From NCBI GenBank assembly GCA_029960065.1, contig JASCOF010000008.1, forward strand, positions 1-64,000: DNA of 64,000 nt. Direction: 5' to 3'. Under the pieces are notes generated by a model. That model made no database searches, was not told where the DNA came from, and saw nothing but the letters and a program-made list of their open reading frames with translations. Made by a program: the position numbers and the translations under genes. The stretch is from Flavobacteriaceae bacterium PS02336 (GTDB lineage Bacteria; Bacteroidota; Bacteroidia; Flavobacteriales; Flavobacteriaceae). This document shows, one piece after another, positions 58,915-64,000 of the stretch (the first letter of the stretch is position 1; each line of letters opens with the position of its first letter).

Positions 58915-59826
58915 ATGAACAACTTTATCTTAATATTTATATTTCTCGCACTCGGTTTAATTTTACAACGGGTAAAACAATTTCCGACTCATATTTACAA
59001 GACACTTAACAAAATTGTTATCTATTTCTGTCTTCCTGCAATTACTTTATATCATATTCCGAAAATTAAATGGAGTAGTGAATTGCTATTTCCAATAGGA
59101 GCAGGCTGGATTACTTATTTTTTGGCTTTTGTATTTTTTCATTTTTTGGGAAGAAGAAACGGCTGGTCCAATAAATTGATTGGTTGTTTGATTTTGACTG
59201 CCGGGCTGAGCAACAGTTCATTTTTAGGATATCCAATTATCGAAGCTCTGTTTGGAAAGAAAGGTTTAGAAACAGCTGTTTTAGTAGATCAGCCGGGAAC
59301 TTTTGTGGTGGTTTCTACACTTGGTGTTTTTACGGCAGCATTTTATTCAAAGGGAAGTCCTAATGCTTTGGGAATTTTCAAAAAAATAATTCTCTTTCCG
59401 CCTTTTATAATGTTTGTTATCGCTTGTTCGATGAATATTTTTCAATTTGATTTGAATGAAAGTTTACAGTCATTATTATTAAAAATTGGAAGTTTGGTAA
59501 CACCTTTGGCACTTCTCTCAGTTGGTTTACAATTAACTTTTGATCGAAAAAGCCAGCATTGGAAATTTTTAAGATTGGGTCTTTTCTTTAAATTGATTTT
59601 AGTTCCTTTTGTGATTTTTGTATTATACGTTTTTATTTTCAACCAGCGTTCTGAAGTCATCAAAATCACTTTAATGGAAACCGCAATGGCTCCAATGATA
59701 ACAGGTGCTATCTTAGCTTCGACTTATGGCTTAAAGCCAAAATTAAGCAGTATGATGATTGGTTTCGGAATTCCAATTTCCTTTGTAACCCTTGCTATTT
59801 GGTACTTTATTTTGAGCTTTATTTAG
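58915..59826 (+). CDS. AEC family transporter
   Basis: A 303-residue membrane protein with about 10 helices arranged as two five-helix halves. Marks include ILQRVKQFPTHIYKTLNKIVIYFCLPAITLYHIP at the start, LTAGLSNSSFLGYPIIEALFG, and METAMAPMITGAILASTYGL. The auxin-efflux-carrier family in bacteria exports or takes up organic acids such as malate. It is divergent from the Rrf2 gene, so the shared spacer may also place it under Rrf2 control. Confidence 0.9.
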   Translation: MNNFILIFIFLALGLILQRVKQFPTHIYKTLNKIVIYFCLPAITLYHIPKIKWSSELLFPIGAGWITYFLAFVFFHFLGRRNGWSNKLIGCLILTAGLSNSSFLGYPIIEALFGKKGLETAVLVDQPGTFVVVSTLGVFTAAFYSKGSPNALGIFKKIILFPPFIMFVIACSMNIFQFDLNESLQSLLLKIGSLVTPLALLSVGLQLTFDRKSQHWKFLRLGLFFKLILVPFVIFVLYVFIFNQRSEVIKITLMETAMAPMITGAILASTYGLKPKLSSMMIGFGIPISFVTLAIWYFILSFI

Positions 59827-59937
59827 TTTAAAATAGTAATTATATCGAGAAAGTAGAATTTTAACTTTTTTTTACATTTTGAATGTTTTCTACATGCATT
59901 TTTTAGTTAATTTTAGAGGAACTAAAAAATTTAAATT

Positions 59938-60576
59938 ATGTCAACATTAAGATTAGGCGATATAGCTCCAGATTTCAGCGCACAAACCACGCAGGGACCC
60001 ATCAATTTTCATGAATGGTTAGGAGATTCTTGGGGTGTTTTATTTTCGCATCCAGCAGATTTTACGCCTGTTTGTACAACTGAATTGGGAACTGTAGCGA
60101 ATTATGTTCCTGAATTTACTAAAAGGAATACAAAAGTTATTGCTTTGAGTGTCGATGGTTTAGATTCGCATAAAGAATGGATTAAAGACATTAACGAAAC
60201 TCAGAATACAGAAGTTAATTTTCCAATTATTGCTGATGAAGACAAAAAAGTAGCCAATTTATACGATATGCTTCATCCAAATGCTAGTGACAAATTTACG
60301 GTGCGTTCTGTTTTTGTAATTGGCCCGGATAAGAAAATCAAATTGACTTTGACATATCCAGCTTCAACAGGAAGAAATTTTGACGAATTACTTCGTGTAA
60401 TTGATAGTTTGCAATTGACAGCAAATTACAGCGTTGCAACTCCTGCAAACTGGAAAGACGGCGAAGATGTAGTTATTGCGCCTGCAATTCCAGACAGTGA
60501 TATTCCAGCAAAATTCCCAAAAGGACATACACCAATAAAACCGTATTTGCGTTTAACACCACAACCAAATAAGTAG
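59938..60576 (+). CDS. 1-Cys (Prx6-type) peroxiredoxin
   Basis: A 212-residue peroxidase reducing hydrogen peroxide and alkyl peroxides. The active site HPADFTPVCTTEL has the peroxidatic Cys46 with Thr43. The long C-terminal domain (about 165-212) with NWKDGEDVVIAP is typical of Prx6. No second, resolving Cys is present, so it needs an external thiol. The gene is monocistronic; a nested palindrome follows and separates it from the convergent antiporter gene. Confidence 0.94.
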   Translation: MSTLRLGDIAPDFSAQTTQGPINFHEWLGDSWGVLFSHPADFTPVCTTELGTVANYVPEFTKRNTKVIALSVDGLDSHKEWIKDINETQNTEVNFPIIADEDKKVANLYDMLHPNASDKFTVRSVFVIGPDKKIKLTLTYPASTGRNFDELLRVIDSLQLTANYSVATPANWKDGEDVVIAPAIPDSDIPAKFPKGHTPIKPYLRLTPQPNK

Positions 60577-60599
60577 TTTTTTGAGGTACTAAGATACTG

Positions 60600-60752
60600 A
60601 GATGCTAAGGTTCTAAGTTTTTTGCTTAGAATTTTAGCATTTTTGTTTTTATATATAGAAGAAAAAAGCGTTGAGATTTTTCATCAAATGAAAATATCAA
60701 CGCCTTCTATAAAAAAAACTTAGAGTCTTAGTATCTTAGAACCTTAGCATCT
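60600..60752. repeat. Nested palindrome with internal terminator
   Basis: AGATGCTAAGGTTCTAAG (60600-60617) and CTTAGAACCTTAGCATCT (60735-60752) are perfect 18-bp outer arms. Inside, GCGTTGAGATTTTTCAT (60668-60684) and ATGAAAATATCAACGC (60688-60703) form a second hairpin. More words (TACTAAGATACT, TCTTAGTATCTTA) add to both sides. It separates convergent peroxiredoxin and antiporter genes. Confidence 0.88.
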
Positions 60753-60760
60753 TAAAACAA

Positions 60761-62998
60761 CTATTTAACAGCCAACAAAGCAGTCATTCTCTTTTTATCT
60801 CCAACAACCCATAGAATATCATTTTTCTCTAAGATTAAGCTTGATTCTGGGTTTAGAATACGATTTCCGTTTCTTTCAATTCCTACTACCATTCCGTCGG
60901 TTTTTGCTCTAAACTGTCCGATGCTTTTTTGAATAAATTCTTCCTGCGAAACTTCAAGCTGACGTAATACAATATCTGTTTCTTCGACTTTTCCTGGAGC
61001 TTCGGTTTCATTTTGATTCAGGTATTTTGTAAACTCAACAATTTGTGCATCGGTACCAATTACGCAGATTTCATCTCCGGGAAAGAGACGTTCGTTTTTA
61101 GTCGGAATAGGGATCGTTACTTCACCGCGTTTGATATAAGCGATATTAATTCCCAACGACTCCCTAATTTTTAATTCCTGCAATGTTTTTCCAACCAGAT
61201 TAGATTCTTTTTTGATTTCAAAAAAAGACATATGGCCGTCCCAAGGCATTAGATTGGCATATCTTCTGTCAATTTTTTTATTTTCTCTATCGTTGAGGTT
61301 TTTCAAGAAGTGATTTTCTATTTTATGATATTGTTCATTCAATTTTTTAGGAAAAATTTGATAAGCTCCAATTGCTATAATCAAGGCAACAAAAGCAACC
61401 AAAGGGGAGAAGAAGATATTCAATAAAAATCCGACAAAGAATAATCCAAGACTCATTCTAATTAGAATAAGCATTAATAAAGCTCCTCTGTATTTGCGTT
61501 CTTCCCAAAGAGCTTCAACTTCATCAACTTTTACACGACGGAGCGACAACGCCCATAAAAAAGGTGCAATAATCACTAAAGTTAATAGAGCTGCCAAAGT
61601 ATTGCCAAATCGTGTATCGGCCACTAGCGGCGCAACAAATTTGGAAGACAATAAGATAATTGCCGTAATAATAATAGTATGGAGTATAATCTGTGTAATC
61701 GAAGATCTTAATACAATCTGCCAAGTACTTACAGATTTAATTGCTTGCGCATTCACACTGTATCGATTAATGTTTTTAACCCATCGTTTGGGCATTTTGG
61801 ATTCTAAAAATAAAGCAAATCTTTCAGAATACTTAATTAAAAACGGAGTTGTGAATGTTGTAATTGCTGAGACCGCAACGATAATTGGATACAAGAAATC
61901 GCTTGTAACTTTAAGCGTCATTCCAAGTGTTGCAATAATAAAAGAAAACTCTCCAATTTGTGCCAAACTCATTCCAGTTTGAACAGACTGCTTTAATGGC
62001 TGACCAGAAATTAAAGCTCCGATAGAAGAACTAAATGCTTTTCCGAAAATGGTTATAATTGTAATTAAACCAACTGGCAGTGCATACGTCAATAGTGTTT
62101 CGGGATTAATTAACATTCCAACAGATACAAAGAAAACAGCACCAAACAGATCCTTTACGGGCTGAATTAAATGCTCAATTTTTTCTGCCTGTGTCGTTTC
62201 TGCAATAATAGAACCCATAATAAAAGCTCCTAAAGCGGGAGAAAAGCCAACATTCGCTGCAAACATTACCATCATTAAACATAAAGCCAATGAAATAATA
62301 AGAAGCATTTCATCTGTTAAAAGATGTTTTGCTTTTTTCAATATTGTGGGAATAATAAAAATTCCTCCTAAGAACCAGATGATTAAAAAGAAGACTAATT
62401 TTAAAACAGACTGCAGCAATTCGCCTCCAGAAACCTGATCGCTCACCGCGATTGTCGATAATAAAACGAGCATTAAAATGGCCACAATGTCTTCAACAAT
62501 TAAAGCGCCAAATACAATTCCAACGAATTTTTTTCCTTTAACACCCAATTCATCAAAAGCTCTAATGATAATGGTTGTGGAAGAAATAGAAAGTGTCGCG
62601 CCAAGAAAAATACTGTCCATCTTTCCCCAGCCCATCCATTGTCCGACACAATAACCAATTAATGTCATAAACATAATTTGGGTTATAGCGGTGACAGATG
62701 AGGTTCCTCCAACCTTCATTAGTTTCTTAAAGCTGAATTCCAATCCTAAACTAAAAAGTAAAAATATAACCCCGATTTCTGCCCAGACTTCAACACTTTT
62801 CATGTCTGTTATAGAAGGGAAAAAATCAAAATGGTTGCCGGCTAAAAATCCTGCAATCAGGTAACCCAAAACCAAAGGCTGTTTCATTTTTTTAAACAAT
62901 AGAACGGCAATTCCAGCTGTCATAAGGATTAATCCCAAATCACTAATTAAGGGTTGTAAGTGGTGTGTACTTTCGGCAGCGGCATTTAGTGCAATCAT
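60761..62998 (-). CDS. CPA2 cation:proton antiporter with TrkA-C domain
   Basis: A 745-residue protein. The N-terminal part (about 15-410) has about 12 helices of the KefB/CPA2 type, with QPLVLGYLIAGFLAG, GATLSISSTTIIIRAF and VGFSPALGAFIMGSIIAE. More helices appear around 430-560. The C-terminal soluble part (about 595-745) has TrkA-C-like segments (LVGKTLQELKIRESLGINIAYIKRGE and VGIERNGNRILNPESSLILEKNDILWVVGD). It exchanges K+ or Na+ for protons. It has no KefF or KTN-N Rossmann domain. Confidence 0.93.
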   Translation of the reverse strand: MIALNAAAESTHHLQPLISDLGLILMTAGIAVLLFKKMKQPLVLGYLIAGFLAGNHFDFFPSITDMKSVEVWAEIGVIFLLFSLGLEFSFKKLMKVGGTSSVTAITQIMFMTLIGYCVGQWMGWGKMDSIFLGATLSISSTTIIIRAFDELGVKGKKFVGIVFGALIVEDIVAILMLVLLSTIAVSDQVSGGELLQSVLKLVFFLIIWFLGGIFIIPTILKKAKHLLTDEMLLIISLALCLMMVMFAANVGFSPALGAFIMGSIIAETTQAEKIEHLIQPVKDLFGAVFFVSVGMLINPETLLTYALPVGLITIITIFGKAFSSSIGALISGQPLKQSVQTGMSLAQIGEFSFIIATLGMTLKVTSDFLYPIIVAVSAITTFTTPFLIKYSERFALFLESKMPKRWVKNINRYSVNAQAIKSVSTWQIVLRSSITQIILHTIIITAIILLSSKFVAPLVADTRFGNTLAALLTLVIIAPFLWALSLRRVKVDEVEALWEERKYRGALLMLILIRMSLGLFFVGFLLNIFFSPLVAFVALIIAIGAYQIFPKKLNEQYHKIENHFLKNLNDRENKKIDRRYANLMPWDGHMSFFEIKKESNLVGKTLQELKIRESLGINIAYIKRGEVTIPIPTKNERLFPGDEICVIGTDAQIVEFTKYLNQNETEAPGKVEETDIVLRQLEVSQEEFIQKSIGQFRAKTDGMVVGIERNGNRILNPESSLILEKNDILWVVGDKKRMTALLAVK

Positions 62999-63112
62999 AT
63001 AAAAACGTGGTATTTTTTTAAGGAGCTGATCCAGCTTTTCATTTTAATGAAATTCACTGCACTTTTATAAGAATAAATGGCTAAGTAATACTGGTTTAGC
63101 TCCAAATTAAAT

Positions 63113-63147
63113 AAAAAAAAGCTATCTCGATAAAGATAGCTTTTTTT
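63113..63147 (-). terminator. purB terminator
   Basis: AAAAAAAGCTATCT (63114-63127) and AGATAGCTTTTTTT (63134-63147) form a perfect stem with A/T tracts. It is 23 nt past the purB stop and can act in both directions. Confidence 0.9.
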
Positions 63148-63169
63148 GACAAAATATTTCGGTTTTTCT

Positions 63170-64000
63170 TTAAATTCCTGTGTAATTACTAGGAGTTATC
63201 GCTAATAATTCTGCTCTAACAGCATCTGAAACTTCCAGCGTTGCAATAAAGTTATGAATAGCATTTTTATCAATTGCTTCGTTTGTTCTAGTAAGCCCTT
63301 TTAAAGCTTCGTATGGATTTGGATAAGCTTCGCGGCGTAAAATAGTCTGAATTGCTTCAGCCACAACTGCCCAGTTTCTTTCTAAATCTTCAGCAAATTT
63401 ACTTTCGTTTAAAAGTAATTTGTTTAAACCTTTTAAAGTTGCTTCAAAAGCAATAATTGTATGTCCAAATGGTACACCAACATTTCTTAAAACAGTACTG
63501 TCAGTTAAATCACGCTGTAATCTTGAGATTGGTAATTTTGCTGAAAGATGTTCGAAAATAGCATTTGCAATTCCTAAATTTCCTTCAGAGTTTTCAAAGT
63601 CAATCGGGTTTACTTTGTGCGGCATTGCGGAAGAACCAATTTCTCCAGCTTTAATTTTTTGTTTGAAATAATCCATCGAAACATATGTCCAAATGTCACG
63701 GTCTAAATCGATTATAATCGTATTGATTCTTTTTAAAGCATCAAAAAAAGCAGCAAAATGATCGTAATGTTCAATTTGAGTTGTTGGAAAAGAGTGTTGT
63801 AAACCAAGATCAGTTTCAACAAACTTATTTCCGAATTGCTTCCAGTCAATTTGCGGATAAGCAACGTGATGTGCATTGAAGTTTCCTGTAGCGCCGCCAA
63901 ATTTAGCTGCAAATGGAACATTAAATAACAAACGCATCTGCTCTTCTAAACGCTCTACAAAAACTAAAATTTCTTTTCCTAAGCGAGTAGGAGAGGCCGG
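63170..64000 (-). CDS. purB: Adenylosuccinate lyase, C-terminal part (cut by window edge)
   Basis: The coding frame is open to position 64000, so the gene starts beyond the window. About 277 residues are visible. They start PASPTRLGKEILVFVERLEEQMRLL and include the family signature GSSAMPHKVNP with the catalytic Ser loop. FGGATGNFNAH and TDSTVLRNVGVPFG are also typical of PurB. The enzyme makes AMP from adenylosuccinate and AICAR from SAICAR in purine synthesis. A strong terminator follows. Confidence 0.95.
   Translation of the reverse strand, partial: PASPTRLGKEILVFVERLEEQMRLLFNVPFAAKFGGATGNFNAHHVAYPQIDWKQFGNKFVETDLGLQHSFPTTQIEHYDHFAAFFDALKRINTIIIDLDRDIWTYVSMDYFKQKIKAGEIGSSAMPHKVNPIDFENSEGNLGIANAIFEHLSAKLPISRLQRDLTDSTVLRNVGVPFGHTIIAFEATLKGLNKLLLNESKFAEDLERNWAVVAEAIQTILRREAYPNPYEALKGLTRTNEAIDKNAIHNFIATLEVSDAVRAELLAITPSNYTGI

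Noticed and set aside
61494..61982. 162-codon open frame opposite the CPA2 antiporter
   Set aside because: It is antisense to a well-supported membrane protein, has no recognisable domain, and its composition is explained by the complementary strand.
1..64000. CRISPR arrays, insertion sequences, integrases or prophage
   Set aside because: No regularly spaced direct repeats, transposase, recombinase or phage structural gene is present. The repeats seen are short palindromes in spacers.

Overview
The window is an AT-rich chromosomal segment from a Bacteroidota bacterium, almost certainly a Flavobacterium of the F. johnsoniae type. Support comes from PafA phosphatase, a DnaJ with one zinc site, periplasmic proteins with SusC/RagA-like plug motifs, TAnnTTTG -7 promoter boxes, and two intergenic RNAs resembling the Flavo-1 motif. 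I saw no IS element, integrase, prophage, CRISPR array or restriction system. It looks like core and near-core chromosome with unusually structured intergenic DNA.

Layout. 0-10 kb: the 3' end of a 5S rRNA, pafA, alanine dehydrogenase divergent from an Lrp-type regulator, a long GAPDH, an HtrA protease, an acetyltransferase, mltG and a lysozyme-like exported protein. 10-20.3 kb: a minus-strand block with both methylmalonyl-CoA mutase subunits behind a FtsB/DivIC-like gene, udk, a dienoyl-CoA-reductase-like SDR, a methionine-type aminotransferase, a secreted TonB-C-domain protein, an RsmI-like methylase, a low-molecular-weight tyrosine phosphatase and dnaA. 20.4-26.2 kb: thioesterase, YigZ, ribD overlapping a HAD phosphatase, an acetyltransferase, prmC and a MacB/FtsX-type permease. 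26.3-37.6 kb: a plus-strand run of hisS, tRNA-Trp, grpE-dnaJ, an ABC exporter pair, a sigma-54 activator lacking its DNA-binding domain, a one-domain DEAD-like protein, an alpha/beta hydrolase, a DUF2007 protein, a Cof-type HAD and an acetyltransferase. 37.6-50.5 kb: mtaB, then a minus-strand block with an SDR, a scramblase-like protein, and an ECF sigma / anti-sigma-like / von Willebrand A cluster whose members carry TonB-plug-like tails, followed by a prolyl oligopeptidase. 50.5-64 kb: PPK2, an outer-membrane barrel, a MATE exporter, an LTA-synthase-like membrane phosphotransferase, meaB, an Rrf2/oxidoreductase pair, an AEC transporter, a 1-Cys peroxiredoxin, a CPA2 antiporter and the 3' part of purB.

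How genes connect. mutA, mutB and meaB form a B12-dependent methylmalonyl-CoA mutase system, with meaB about 43 kb from the mutase genes. grpE and dnaJ are DnaK partners. The ribD-HAD overlap suggests the HAD enzyme is the riboflavin-pathway phosphatase. The sigma/anti-sigma/VWA genes look like one envelope-signalling operon.

Most unusual content. First, many intergenic spacers are built from short words repeated in direct and inverted order, giving perfect or near-perfect hairpins, some nested. Several end within about 20 nt of the start codon of the next gene. Second, the plug-like motif recurs in three adjacent non-receptor proteins at 42.4-45.9 kb. Everything here was read by eye from the sequence. 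Family names rest on remembered motifs and need profile searches to confirm.
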